In this document: positions 9,334 through 18,185 of the stretch, piece after piece
How the letters are laid out: each line of letters opens with the position of its first letter
Numbering within the stretch: position 1 is the stretch's first letter
NCBI RefSeq assembly: GCF_019710635.1
Contig: NZ_JAIFZS010000001.1
Span: forward strand, 1 to 64,000
Length of the DNA stretch: 64,000 nt
Reading direction: 5' to 3'
Origin: Mycolicibacterium xanthum
Lineage (GTDB): Bacteria > Actinomycetota > Actinomycetes > Mycobacteriales > Mycobacteriaceae
Notes under the pieces: model-generated
What the model saw: only the letters and a program-made list of their open reading frames with translations
The model's database searches: none
Told to the model about the DNA's origin: nothing
Program-made: the position numbers and the translations under genes

Positions 9334-10785
9334 CTACATCCCGATGTAGTTGTCGGTGATCGTCTTGTATTGGGTGTACTGCGAGAGACCGAACTCGCCG
9401 CCGAACTCCTGGCCGACGCCACTTTCCTTGTAGCCGCCGAACGGCCCGTCCACGGTCATGCTGCCGAGATTGTGGCTGTTGATCCACGTCGCGCCTGCCT
9501 CCAGCCGCGAGCCGACGGCGGCTGCTCGCTCGAAGTCCCGCGACCAGACCGAGCTGGCCAGTCCGTAGGGACTGTCGTTCGCCCGACGCACGGCCTCCTC
9601 GACGTCGGCGAACTTCATCACCGGCAGGACGGGGCCCATCTGTTCACAGCTGACAACGGTGGCATCGTCGGGCGGGTTCAGCACGATGTGCGGCAGCAGG
9701 AAGAAGCCGCCGGCGGGATCGGTGTCGTCGGCGTAGGACCCCAACTCGACGACGTCGAGGCCGGCGTCCCGGGTCGCTGCGAGCAAGCCCTTGACCTTGT
9801 TGAACTGGCGCTCGTTGTTCAGCGGGCCCATCGTGACGTCGGGGCGCGAGCCGTCGCCCACCACCATCTGACCGATCGTCGACCGCAGCTTGTCGACGAG
9901 CTCGTCGTAGCGCGACTCGTGGACATAGAGCCGCTTGATGGCGAAGCAGATCTGCCCGGAGGCCGCGAACGCTCCGTTCACGATGCGCTTGACGGCCTGC
10001 TCGTCGAGCTCGGCATCATCGAGCACGAGCGCGGCATCGTTGCCGCCGAGCTCCAGCGTGACCGAGGCCAGATGCGATGCGGCATCGGCCATCACCGCCT
10101 TGCCGGTTTCGGTGCTCCCGACGAAGGCGACCTTGCGAACGCGGGGGTCCTTCACGAGGGCGGCGCCCACCTCGGGCCCGAACCCCGACACGACGTTCAG
10201 GACGCCGGGCGGGAACACCGAGGCCACCGCCGCCAGGCACTCGAGGGTGGCGAGCGGCGCGAACTCGGGAACCTTGACGACGACGGTGTTGCCGGCCATC
10301 AGCGCCGGGCCGATCTTTCCGCACGCGAGTCCGACCGGGAAGTTCCACGGAATGATCGCCGCACACACCCCGATCGGCTGCTTCTGCACGCGAAGCCGGC
10401 GGTTCCCGTCATCGAGCACCTGTTCGGCCAGCCACTCGGCGTGTGGCGCATAGTATCCGAGGGTCATGGCCGCGATCTGGAAGTCGATGAAGGACTCCAG
10501 GAGGGTCTTGCCGTTCTCGGCGGTCAGCAGCGACATCAGTTCGTTGCCGCGTTCGTTGGCCACGGCGGAGGCCTGCATGAGCAGTTCTCCCCGCTGGGTG
10601 GGGGAGGTGTCCCGCCAGGCCGGGAACGCGTCGGCCGCAGCCTGGACGGCGCCGGCCGCGTGGGCGGCTGAGCCGTTGGGGAAACGGCCGACGATCGTCT
10701 CGAGGTTCGCGGGGTTGGGGACGTCGATCCGATCATCGCTGGTGGCGGGCTTGCCACCGATGGTCATCGTCGGCTCGATGGGCAC
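9334..10785 (-). CDS. NAD(P)-dependent aldehyde dehydrogenase (copy 1)
   Basis: A 483-residue member of the ALDH superfamily that oxidises an aldehyde to an acid. Visible signatures: the PWNFP strand that lines the cofactor site, GSTETG, the general-base Glu in LELGGND, and the catalytic Cys in SGQICF. The start is a GTG at 10785 with AAAGGGGG upstream; an ATG six codons later is also possible. It is a close paralogue of the next gene upstream, sharing for example KRLYVHESRYDELVD. In this cluster it probably oxidises the aldehyde released by the hydratase-aldolase at 23742-24713 or a side-chain aldehyde; that pairing is inference. Confidence 0.92.
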   Translation of the reverse strand: MPIEPTMTIGGKPATSDDRIDVPNPANLETIVGRFPNGSAAHAAGAVQAAADAFPAWRDTSPTQRGELLMQASAVANERGNELMSLLTAENGKTLLESFIDFQIAAMTLGYYAPHAEWLAEQVLDDGNRRLRVQKQPIGVCAAIIPWNFPVGLACGKIGPALMAGNTVVVKVPEFAPLATLECLAAVASVFPPGVLNVVSGFGPEVGAALVKDPRVRKVAFVGSTETGKAVMADAASHLASVTLELGGNDAALVLDDAELDEQAVKRIVNGAFAASGQICFAIKRLYVHESRYDELVDKLRSTIGQMVVGDGSRPDVTMGPLNNERQFNKVKGLLAATRDAGLDVVELGSYADDTDPAGGFFLLPHIVLNPPDDATVVSCEQMGPVLPVMKFADVEEAVRRANDSPYGLASSVWSRDFERAAAVGSRLEAGATWINSHNLGSMTVDGPFGGYKESGVGQEFGGEFGLSQYTQYKTITDNYIGM

Positions 10786-10816
10786 ATGGCCCCCTTTCTG
10801 TTTGGCCGAGACCCGG

Positions 10817-12262
10817 TCACAGCTGGGTATAGGTGTTGGTGATGGCTTGCAGCTGCGTGTAGCCCTCGAGTGCTTCCTGGGACATCTCGTAGCCGTGACC
10901 GCTCTGTTTGGCGCCGCCCGCCGGGGCGTCGGGATGCAGCGCGAAAAGGCTGTGCCCGTTGATGAACGTCATGCCGGCTTCCATGCGGTCAGCCACCGAG
11001 AAGGCGCGATCGCGGTCCGACGACCACACCGATGCGCCCAACCCATACTCGGTGCCGTTGGCCCGAGTGACGGCCTCCTCATCCGAAGAGAACTTCATGA
11101 CGGGCAGGATCGGGGCCATCTGCTCGGTCGCGACGACCTTCATTTCGTCCGGGGGGTCGAGGACGAGGTGGGGCAGCAGGAAGTAGCCGTCCTCGACGTC
11201 GGTTCCGTCGGCGTAGGAGCCCAGTTGCACGCAGTCGGCGTCCCTCTTGGTCTCTGCGAGGAGCTTGGTCACCTTGTCGTACTGGCGCGCGTTGTTGATC
11301 GGCCCCATGGTCACCTCGGGCCGGGCGCCGTCGCCGACCACGATCTTGTCGACGGCGACGCTGAGCCGGTCCACCAGTTCGTCGTAGCGGCTCTCATGCA
11401 CGTAGAGCCGTTTGATGTCGATGCAGATCTGGCCGCTGTACATGAAGGCGCCGGTGACGATTCGCCCGATCGCCTCGTCGGACAGATCGACGTCGTCGAG
11501 GAGCACCGCCGCGTCGTTGCCGCCGAGCTCGAGGGTCAGGCGAGCGAGATGGCCCGAGGCGTCGGCCATGATCTGCCGGCCCGTCTCGGTACTGCCGGTG
11601 AAGGCGATCTTGCGCACCTTGGGATGCGTCACGAGCGCCCGACCCACTTCGGGGCCGTATCCGGACACGATGTTGAGCACGCCCGGCGGCAACAGCGCGG
11701 CCATCTCGCCGAGCGCCCGCAGGGTCGTCAACGGGGCGAATTCGGGGACCTTGATGATGAGGGTGTTGCCCGCCAGCAGCGCCGGGCCGACCTTCAGGCT
11801 CGCCAGCGTAAGGGGGAAATTCCACGGGACGATCCCGACGCAGACCCCGAGTGGTTGCTTGCGCACGACGAGGCGGCCGCGCTCGTCGTCGACCACGCGG
11901 TCCTGCGTCCACTCGGGATGCGACGCGTAGACCGAGATCGCCTCACCGCCCATCGCGATGTCGATCACCGCTTCGCGCAAGAGCTTGCCGTTCTCGGCGG
12001 TCAGCAGGCTGACCCACTCATCGCGCGGTTGGGCGAGCAGCGCGCCCGCTTGGGCCAGCAGCGCTGCCCGCTCGGCCACCGGCGTCGCCCGCCAGTCCGG
12101 AAACGCCGACGAGGCCGCCTCGACCGCCTGCTCGACATGCTCGATGGTGCCTTGTGGGTAGCGGCCGACCACCGCGCTCAAATGGGCCGGATTGGGCACG
12201 CTCACCCACTCGTCGCCGGTGACCGGCTTCCCGCCGATCGTCATGTGCCCTTCATACGTCAT
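10817..12262 (-). CDS. NAD(P)-dependent aldehyde dehydrogenase (copy 2)
   Basis: A 481-residue ALDH with the full set of signatures: PWNFPLTLAS, GSTETGR, LELGGNDAAV with the general-base Glu, and the nucleophile Cys in SGQICID. AAAGGAGG lies ten bases before the ATG. It is first in the leftward unit, 31 bases ahead of copy 1, and the operator-like site at 12308-12334 is about 45 bases upstream. Tandem copies that have diverged suggest two different aldehydes or a division of labour within one pathway. Confidence 0.92.
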   Translation of the reverse strand: MTYEGHMTIGGKPVTGDEWVSVPNPAHLSAVVGRYPQGTIEHVEQAVEAASSAFPDWRATPVAERAALLAQAGALLAQPRDEWVSLLTAENGKLLREAVIDIAMGGEAISVYASHPEWTQDRVVDDERGRLVVRKQPLGVCVGIVPWNFPLTLASLKVGPALLAGNTLIIKVPEFAPLTTLRALGEMAALLPPGVLNIVSGYGPEVGRALVTHPKVRKIAFTGSTETGRQIMADASGHLARLTLELGGNDAAVLLDDVDLSDEAIGRIVTGAFMYSGQICIDIKRLYVHESRYDELVDRLSVAVDKIVVGDGARPEVTMGPINNARQYDKVTKLLAETKRDADCVQLGSYADGTDVEDGYFLLPHLVLDPPDEMKVVATEQMAPILPVMKFSSDEEAVTRANGTEYGLGASVWSSDRDRAFSVADRMEAGMTFINGHSLFALHPDAPAGGAKQSGHGYEMSQEALEGYTQLQAITNTYTQL

Positions 12263-12307
12263 CCGATTGGATCCTCCTTTGGGCGCCCGCAGGGCTTCGC
12301 ATGAGTC

Positions 12308-12334
12308 CGTAGATAGAATACTTTATCATATTTG
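12308..12334. promoter_or_regulatory. AT-rich operator-like site 1 (aldehyde dehydrogenase unit)
   Basis: AT-rich island in GC-rich DNA, core AGATAGAATACTTTATCATA (12311-12330), 46 bases upstream of the first aldehyde dehydrogenase gene. It is 19 of 20 identical to site 9 at 45273-45292 (shared run CGTAGATAGAATACT, then N, then TATC), which marks both as the same binding site. The likely ligand is the GntR protein encoded next to it. Confidence 0.65.
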
Positions 12335-12528
12335 TCGGCGAGGTCCAGAGCGCGATCAGCGGATGTGGAGGTGCTTGTGCCGGGGTGCGGCGAACGGGGT
12401 GGTAGCTGCGGGCAGGGGAGTGACCGTCGGGCTCTGCTGCGGATTCGGCTACCCGGCGAAGCGCCCGGGGTGCCCGCCGGGCCGGCGCACCCGACGCGAG
12501 CGCGGGCCGGGCGTGGGTGCGGGTCTGG
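12335..12528. other. Spacer between operator 1 and the regulator gene
   Basis: About 190 GC-rich bases between the aldehyde dehydrogenase promoter region and the 3' end of the GntR gene. I see no gene, hairpin or repeat in it. Confidence 0.5.
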
Positions 12529-13245
12529 TCAGCCGACGGCTGCTGCGGCTTCGGCGTCGGTCCAGTAGCCGCGCGCGCGCAGCTCCTCGATGGTGATTCT
12601 TGCGCAGGTGCGCAGGTGCTCCTCGGTGGCCTTGGCCGCGGCCTCGGCGTCGTGATTCTCGAGGGCGGTCAGAACCCGCTCCCGGTAGACCGTCTCGGTT
12701 GCCGGCCAGCGGGAGGTGTTGAAGTAGAAGTCGTTCGGCAACGCCAGCGCCAGGAACTGCAGCGTCCGGAGCAACCGCTCAGATGTTCCCATGTGATTGA
12801 TGATTCGGTAGAACTCGAAGGTCAAGCTGAGCCGGTTGGACAAATCCTGCGTTGTGGTGGCTTCGGTGTGGAGCTGCTGCAGGTGTCGTAGCTGTTCCCG
12901 GGTGATCAGTTTGGCTGCCCGCTGCGCAGTCAAGCCGAACAGCAGGCTGGTCATCTCGAAGTGGTCTTCGATGTCTTGGACCGTGAGCTTGGCGACGAAC
13001 GCGCCGCGCCGAGGGATCGACTCGACAAAGCCTCTCGACGTGAGCTCGATGAGCGCCTCTCTGACGGGAAGTCGGCTGATCCCGAGTTCGTCGGCAATCT
13101 GGTCCTGATCGACCTTGGTGCCGGGAGCCAGGCTGCCGGATATGACGCCGTCGCGGATGTAGTCCGACGCCATCTCCTTGAGGCTCTGGTGATTGCGGCG
13201 TCCACCGAACCGGGCCGATCGGGTATCGCCATCGGGAGTGAACAT
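12529..13245 (-). CDS. GntR-family regulator, FadR/FCD type
   Basis: A 238-residue transcription factor. Residues ~20-85 form a winged helix-turn-helix with the GntR hallmarks GTKVDQDQIADELGIS and PVREALIEL. The C-terminal half is an all-helical FCD effector domain; His residues in IINHMG, LENHD and EEHLRTC fit its metal/ligand site. A GGAAGG ribosome site precedes the ATG. One of the nine AT-rich sites (13311-13329) lies 66 bases upstream, suggesting autoregulation, and the others sit before the catabolic and mce genes. It is the only regulator in the cluster, so it is the best candidate for the local regulator, probably a repressor released by a CoA ester or acid of the pathway. M. tuberculosis Mce1R is also a FadR-like GntR protein. 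Confidence 0.9.
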   Translation of the reverse strand: MFTPDGDTRSARFGGRRNHQSLKEMASDYIRDGVISGSLAPGTKVDQDQIADELGISRLPVREALIELTSRGFVESIPRRGAFVAKLTVQDIEDHFEMTSLLFGLTAQRAAKLITREQLRHLQQLHTEATTTQDLSNRLSLTFEFYRIINHMGTSERLLRTLQFLALALPNDFYFNTSRWPATETVYRERVLTALENHDAEAAAKATEEHLRTCARITIEELRARGYWTDAEAAAAVG

Positions 13246-13310
13246 ATGCGATACGCCTTCCGGATACGTAATGCCGGGCCCGCCCTCACATCAGAGGTTA
13301 GGCGAACCTA

Positions 13311-13329
13311 TGTCTATATATCGTATCAC
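13311..13329. promoter_or_regulatory. AT-rich operator-like site 2 (gntR promoter)
   Basis: Core TCTATATATCGTATC (13313-13327), 66 bases upstream of the leftward regulator gene. On the other strand it reads GATACGATATATAG, matching site 8 in front of the mce operon (ATACGATATATAG). Fits an autoregulatory site. Confidence 0.6.
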
Positions 13330-13366
13330 CCTGGTGGCGCCTCGGCATGGAAGCGAAAGCCCGCTG

Positions 13367-14275
13367 TCAGCCGTGGGACTCCATCAGTCCGGCATGGCCC
13401 CACTCGCCCATACCGCTCCCGCCGCCAATGGTGTAGTGCTCGGCGGCGAAGGTGTCCGGGTCGATCGTACGCGCGCCCCAACCGATCTCGAACAGCCAAC
13501 CGGACGGATTCTTGGCGTAGAACGAGAACATCCTGTCGTTGTTGTGGCGTCCCAATTGAACTTTGACGTCGCCTTGCGATTGGCAGATGTCGAATGCAGA
13601 GCCCACGTCGTCGATGCTCGTGTGTTCCAGCATCACGTGGTAAGTGCGCCGCTTGGGTTCGGGGTTCGCGAAGAACGCCAGCGAGTGGTGCCTGGGATTG
13701 CACGACATGAACGAGGCGATCTTGCCGACGCCGGCGATGCTCGGCGAGTCGGTGGTCGAGAACCCGAGCGTTTCGCTGTAGAAGCGTTCGGCGGCGTCGA
13801 CATCCGGGACGTAGGTGACGAAATGGCCGAGGCCCTGGGCGCCGGTGACGAAGCCCGAGATGGGTCGGGCGGGTCGATAGGGTGGCTGGAAGGTTACCTC
13901 CGGCCCGTACGACAACTCCATGCGGACGCCCGAGTGGGGGTCGGTGAAGTGTGCGAAGCCAAGAACTCGCCTGGTCGCCGCTTCCTCGGGTGTGCCTTCG
14001 ATGACATGGACCCCGGCCGCTTCGAGCTGGGTGGCGACGGCGTCCAACTCGGTGGCGTTGCGGACCTGCCAGCCGACGTAGCAGACGTCCTCGGGCTCGT
14101 TGTCGGCCGGGTGAACGATGAACCGGTGGTGGCGTTCGTCCATGCGGAGGTAAAGGTTGCTGCTGTCGCTGTCGGCGGTAACCGCCTGCCCGAGAACCTC
14201 TTCGGCGTACTTGGACCATACGTCGAGGTCCTTTGCGCTGATCCCGATGTATGCGAGCTCATCGACCTTGTGCAC
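13367..14275 (-). CDS. Type I extradiol ring-cleavage dioxygenase
   Basis: A 302-residue two-domain vicinal-oxygen-chelate enzyme of the BphC/HsaC class, which opens a catechol ring next to its hydroxyls using Fe(II) and O2. The catalytic C-terminal domain shows the three iron ligands: His in GLGHFVTYVPD, His in PRHHSLAF and Glu in GWLFEIGWG. The N-terminal domain is the usual non-catalytic repeat. The start is a GTG at 14275 with AGGGAG upstream. It is a separate leftward unit with its own operator-like site at 14391-14418. It presumably cleaves a catechol made by one of the two FAD hydroxylases. Confidence 0.9.
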   Translation of the reverse strand: MHKVDELAYIGISAKDLDVWSKYAEEVLGQAVTADSDSSNLYLRMDERHHRFIVHPADNEPEDVCYVGWQVRNATELDAVATQLEAAGVHVIEGTPEEAATRRVLGFAHFTDPHSGVRMELSYGPEVTFQPPYRPARPISGFVTGAQGLGHFVTYVPDVDAAERFYSETLGFSTTDSPSIAGVGKIASFMSCNPRHHSLAFFANPEPKRRTYHVMLEHTSIDDVGSAFDICQSQGDVKVQLGRHNNDRMFSFYAKNPSGWLFEIGWGARTIDPDTFAAEHYTIGGGSGMGEWGHAGLMESHG

Positions 14276-14390
14276 GCTGTCTGCTCCCTAGTTTCTGCGG
14301 GCCACACATGTACTGCGGCGGCGGGCCCCGGTGGGTCCGCGACCGGCTGGGCCGCCCCCGGGATGCAGGTCCGGCAACCGCCGGACGCCG

Positions 14391-14421
14391 ACAGTATTTT
14401 AGATACTATATTAATAGTGTC
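14391..14421. promoter_or_regulatory. AT-rich operator-like site 3 (extradiol dioxygenase)
   Basis: Core AGATACTATATTAATAGT (14401-14418), about 115 bases before the dioxygenase start and just beyond the stop of the BadI-like gene. ATACTATAT followed by TAATA is shared with site 9 at 45273-45302. Its place between two same-strand genes indicates a promoter internal to the leftward gene set. Confidence 0.6.
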
Positions 14422-14460
14422 GTGTTGTGTGGGTTTGGTCTCGAGCCGGGTGGAGTTCGC

Positions 14461-15255
14461 TCACGACACGAACTTTCGGAATTCGGGCTTGCGCTTCTCG
14501 TTGAAGGCGCGGACGCCTTCCTTCGACTCCTCGGTGTCGTAATAGAGCTTGAGCGCCTGCAGCCCCATGGAGCTGATCCCGCGGATACCGTCGGAATCCG
14601 CGTTGAAGGACCGCTTCGCCAGGGCCAGGGCCGTCGGCGACCGCTCGGCGAGCTTGTCGGTCCAGTCCTTGACCGCCTCGTCCAACCGGTCGGCGGGCAC
14701 CACCTTGTTGACCAGGCCCATCCGGTATGCGTCCTCGGCCGAATAGCGGTCGTTGATGAACCACATCTCCCGCGCCCGCTTGTCACCCACATGACGTGCG
14801 AGAAGTGCTGTGCCCCAGCCCGGGTCGACGGATCCCATCTTGGGCCCGACCTGACCGAACTGCGCGGAATCGGCCGCGATCGTCAGATCGCACAGTGTGG
14901 CCAGGACATTGCCGCCGCCGATCGCATATCCGTTCACCCGGGCTATCACCGGCTTGGGTACGTCGCGGATCAGGCTCTGCAGCTCATCAATGGGCAGACC
15001 CACGATGCCGCGCCCGCCATAAGAGCCTTCGTGTACCGACTGATCGCCTCCGGTGCAGAACGCCTTGTCGCCCACCCCGGTCAGCACGATGCAGGCCACC
15101 TCACGGTCATCGCGGGCGCGGCTGAAGGCGGTGATGAGGTCCTCGATGGTCTGACCGCGAAAAGCGTTGTAGACCTCGGCCCGATTGATGATCACCCAGG
15201 CGGCTCGCTCCCGAACCCGGTAGATGACGTCCTGCAGCTCGAGTTCGTCGTGCAT
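14461..15255 (-). CDS. BadI-like 2-ketocyclohexanecarboxyl-CoA hydrolase (crotonase fold)
   Basis: A 264-residue crotonase-superfamily protein. Its sequence follows BadI of Rhodopseudomonas palustris closely as I recall it: NAFRG near residue 30, FCTGGDQS, GRGIVGLP, ARVNGYAIGGGNVLA, FGQVGPKMGSVDPG, and the C-terminal EKRKPEFRKF. BadI opens the alicyclic ring of 2-ketocyclohexane-carboxyl-CoA to pimelyl-CoA; MenB naphthoate synthases are the nearest other members. The ATG at 15255, with GAGAGGAAG upstream, gives the usual family length; the frame stays open further upstream but without homology. It ends a five-gene leftward unit. It suggests that a saturated keto-ring CoA ester occurs in the pathway. 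Confidence 0.8.
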   Translation of the reverse strand: MHDELELQDVIYRVRERAAWVIINRAEVYNAFRGQTIEDLITAFSRARDDREVACIVLTGVGDKAFCTGGDQSVHEGSYGGRGIVGLPIDELQSLIRDVPKPVIARVNGYAIGGGNVLATLCDLTIAADSAQFGQVGPKMGSVDPGWGTALLARHVGDKRAREMWFINDRYSAEDAYRMGLVNKVVPADRLDEAVKDWTDKLAERSPTALALAKRSFNADSDGIRGISSMGLQALKLYYDTEESKEGVRAFNEKRKPEFRKFVS

Positions 15256-15307
15256 TGGTTGAGACTTCCTCTCGTGTGCGTGCGTTGACTGCCGTCGATC
15301 GGGCTGC

Positions 15308-17281
15308 TCATCTGTCACCGCCGGCGAGAGCGCGGAAAGCGGTGCGCACCTTTTCGATGGCATCGGGGTTGACCAGGGCGGACAGGTCGCCGGGATCTTC
15401 GCCGGTGAACGCCGAGCGGACCACTCGTCTCATGATCTTCTGGTTGCGTGTCCGGGGAAGGTCGTCGACCAACAGCACCGCCTTGGGCCGGTACGAGCTG
15501 CCCATGCCGTGCGCGACCGCATCACCAAGACGCTCGACCAGGCAGCTGTCGGCGTCCTTGCCGGGCATGGGGATACACACGCATGCGATGGCGGTTCCCT
15601 TCACGGAGTCGGGCATGCCAACGGCCGCGGCCTCCGAAACCTCCCCGGTTTCGAGCAGGACATTCTCGATCTCCGAGGGTCCCGTGCGCTTGCCGGCCAC
15701 GTTGATGGTGTCGTCGGAACGGCCGAGGACGTACCACAGGCCTGCATCGTCGTGCATGGCCCAATCACCGTGGACCCACATCGACGGAATCTTCTGCCAG
15801 TACGAAGCAAGGTAGCGCTCGCCGTCGGGGTCGTTCCACAGTCCCGCCGTCAGACCGATAGACGGCGAACGCATGACGAGTTCTCCCACTTCGTTGGGTC
15901 CCAACGAGTTGCCTGCGGCGTCGACGACATCGGTGCCCATGCCGGGTGCCGGTCCACCGATGGCGCCTGGACGCATCGGGTGGATCGGCGTCCCGATCAC
16001 CAGGGAACCTCCGCATTCCGTGCCGCCCGAACCGGTGAGGATCGGGACACGGCGCCGACAGACGTTGTCGAACAGCCAGTTCCACGGTGTTGCGGTCCAC
16101 GGTTCGCCGCCGGAGAAGATCATCCGCAGGTCGGCGAACTCCCGGTCCTGCACGTCCAGAACGCCGCGGCGCATCAGTGACCGAACCAATGTCGGGGCCA
16201 TGCCCAGATAGCTGACACGGTAGTCCTCGGCGAGCCGCCAGAACCGGTCGGGTGTGGGGAAGTCGGGCGTACCTTCGGCGATGACGAAACTGGCGCCACT
16301 GTAGGTCGGTACGACGGCTGTCATGGCGCCCACCATCCAGCCCATGTCGGACATCCACATCCAGCGGTCGTCGGGCCGGAAGTCGGCGCAGATCGTCATG
16401 TCCAGTGCCTGTTTGGCGACGAAGCCGACCTGGGTGTAGATCGCGCCCTTCGGGACGCCGCTCGTCCCAGAGGTGAACAGCAGCACCGCGGGCGAATCGG
16501 CCGGCATGCGTTCGGTTTCCGCCGTGCTCGGCTGTGCGTCGATGAGTTCGTGCCACCAAAGGTCACGCCCGTTCCGCATCGGTGTGTCGACCGAATCCAG
16601 TCGGCGCACCACAACGACGTGTCGCACCGAGGGGGTGCTTCCAACCGCCTCATCGAGTATCGGCTTCATGACGCTCGGCTCGCCGCGTCGCAACGTCGCA
16701 TTGGCGGTGACCACTGCTTTTGCGCCACCTTCGGTGAGGCGCGTGGCGAGGGCCTCAGCGCCGAAGCCCGAGTAGAGCGGCATGGCGATCGCGCCGATCT
16801 TGACGATCGCGAAGAATGCGACGAAGGTCTCGGGAATCATCGGCAGGTAGAGGCCGATGACGTCGCCCCTGCCGTACCCGAGCGACCTCAACGCGCCGGC
16901 GAGGCGGCAGATCTCGGCGTCGAGCTCCGCGTACGTGTACGTCCGGGTGCTGCCGTCCTCGCCCTCCCAGAGCAGGCACGTATGGCCCCAGACCGGGGTG
17001 CCCCGGTGTTTGTCGATGCAGTTGAGCACGAGGTTCGACACACCGCCGATGCACCAGCGGGCGAACTCCTTGCCCCGCGACAGGTCGACGACGCGGTCGA
17101 ACGGCCGGTAGAAGCGCAGGTCGATGTATCGCAGGAGTTCGGAGTTGAACCACTCGATCTCCGCGGACGAACGCCGCACCAGTTCGTCATAGCTCTCGAC
17201 TCCCAGGAAGTTCATGAAGTGCACGATCCGTGCGTCGTTCCGCGCTTCGTCGCTGAGTTGGCAGAGGAGTTCGGTGCTCAT
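15308..17281 (-). CDS. AMP-forming acyl-CoA ligase, acetoacetyl-CoA synthetase-like
   Basis: A 657-residue adenylate-forming ligase of the acetyl/acetoacetyl-CoA synthetase size class. The AMP-binding P-loop is LLFTSGTSGVPKG, followed by GSGGTECGG and the hinge region VLGRSDDTINVAGKR; the C-terminal lysine region is RTRNQKIMRR. It turns an organic acid into its CoA ester with ATP. Its ATG overlaps the stop of the FAH-family gene by four bases (ATGA), so the two are translationally coupled. It is unlike the two shorter ligases in this cluster (20718 and 26344) and probably acts on a different acid, perhaps the substrate for the BadI-like hydrolase that follows it. Confidence 0.88.
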   Translation of the reverse strand: MSTELLCQLSDEARNDARIVHFMNFLGVESYDELVRRSSAEIEWFNSELLRYIDLRFYRPFDRVVDLSRGKEFARWCIGGVSNLVLNCIDKHRGTPVWGHTCLLWEGEDGSTRTYTYAELDAEICRLAGALRSLGYGRGDVIGLYLPMIPETFVAFFAIVKIGAIAMPLYSGFGAEALATRLTEGGAKAVVTANATLRRGEPSVMKPILDEAVGSTPSVRHVVVVRRLDSVDTPMRNGRDLWWHELIDAQPSTAETERMPADSPAVLLFTSGTSGVPKGAIYTQVGFVAKQALDMTICADFRPDDRWMWMSDMGWMVGAMTAVVPTYSGASFVIAEGTPDFPTPDRFWRLAEDYRVSYLGMAPTLVRSLMRRGVLDVQDREFADLRMIFSGGEPWTATPWNWLFDNVCRRRVPILTGSGGTECGGSLVIGTPIHPMRPGAIGGPAPGMGTDVVDAAGNSLGPNEVGELVMRSPSIGLTAGLWNDPDGERYLASYWQKIPSMWVHGDWAMHDDAGLWYVLGRSDDTINVAGKRTGPSEIENVLLETGEVSEAAAVGMPDSVKGTAIACVCIPMPGKDADSCLVERLGDAVAHGMGSSYRPKAVLLVDDLPRTRNQKIMRRVVRSAFTGEDPGDLSALVNPDAIEKVRTAFRALAGGDR

Positions 17282-18180
17282 GGCCTGACCGCCGATCGCT
17301 CCTCGACGATGCGGTTCCGCAGCGTGCCTATGCCCTCCACTTCGGTCTCCATCACGTCGCCGGGCTCGAGGAACTCCGAGGGCTGATGCGCGAATCCGGT
17401 GCCTTCGGGGGTTCCCGTGGCGATCAGGTCACCCGGTTCGAGCGTGAGTATCCGGCTGATGTCTGCGATCGCGGTGGGAATGTCGAAGATGAACTGTTCG
17501 GTGTTCGACTTCTGCCGCGTCTTGCCGTTCACCCGACAGCTGACCTCGAAGTTGGGTCGTGTGTCGAACTCGTCGGCGGTGACCAGCCAAGGCCCCATCG
17601 GTGAGGACTTGTCGATGCTCTTGCCGATGAACCATTGCGGCATGCCGCCGCCGCGCAGCTGGAGGTCGCGTGCGGTGACATCGTTGAACACGGTGTAGCT
17701 GTGCACGTATTCGTGGGCCTCTTCGGCGGCGATGTTGCGACCCGCCTTGCCGACAACGGCCATGAGCTCCGCCTCCCAGTCGTACTGGCTGGACAGGGTG
17801 GTGTCTATCGCGATGTCGTCGTAGGGGCCGCACACGCTGGTCACCGCTTTGGTGAACCAAACCGGCGCCGTGGGCAACTCACCGCTGATGACGCCCGTCC
17901 TGGCACCTTCTGCGACATGGCTCCGGTAGTTCATACCGAGGCAGAGCATGTTCTTCGCGGGACGCGGGAACGGCGCCAGAAGCCTTGTCCGGGAAAGGTG
18001 TTTGCGCGGCGCCGTCCCGTAGGCGGCCCGGACGCGGGAGAGCATCGCCGCACCACCGGCGACGAGCGCCTGCATGGTCGGGGCGATGTCGGTGACGTCG
18101 ACGATCTGGTCGTCCAGGACGACGCCGACACGTGGGCCACGCGCTGGGGTGGTGTCGTCGACATAGGTTGCCAGGCGCAT
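17278..18180 (-). CDS. Fumarylacetoacetate-hydrolase-family enzyme
   Basis: A 300-residue FAH-fold protein. Typical marks are LGMNYRSHVAE, the metal-binding acidic pair in DWEAELMAVVG, the Asp in FNDVTARDLQ, and the GTPEGTGF loop. Members hydrate 2-oxo-pent-4-enoates, hydrolyse acylpyruvates, or isomerise and decarboxylate meta-cleavage products. The ATG at 18180 is chosen because it starts at the conserved MRLATY and lies five bases after the upstream stop; the open frame extends further without homology. Between an extradiol-type enzyme and a CoA ligase, it likely processes the ring-fission product. Confidence 0.88.
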   Translation of the reverse strand: MRLATYVDDTTPARGPRVGVVLDDQIVDVTDIAPTMQALVAGGAAMLSRVRAAYGTAPRKHLSRTRLLAPFPRPAKNMLCLGMNYRSHVAEGARTGVISGELPTAPVWFTKAVTSVCGPYDDIAIDTTLSSQYDWEAELMAVVGKAGRNIAAEEAHEYVHSYTVFNDVTARDLQLRGGGMPQWFIGKSIDKSSPMGPWLVTADEFDTRPNFEVSCRVNGKTRQKSNTEQFIFDIPTAIADISRILTLEPGDLIATGTPEGTGFAHQPSEFLEPGDVMETEVEGIGTLRNRIVEERSAVRP

Positions 18181-18185
18181 ACTGC

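Noticed and set aside
9121..12304. Long rightward open frames (9121-10671 and 10466-12304) opposite the aldehyde dehydrogenases
   Set aside because: They are antisense shadows of two well-conserved genes; the translations are His/Arg/Gly-rich without motifs and have no ribosome sites.
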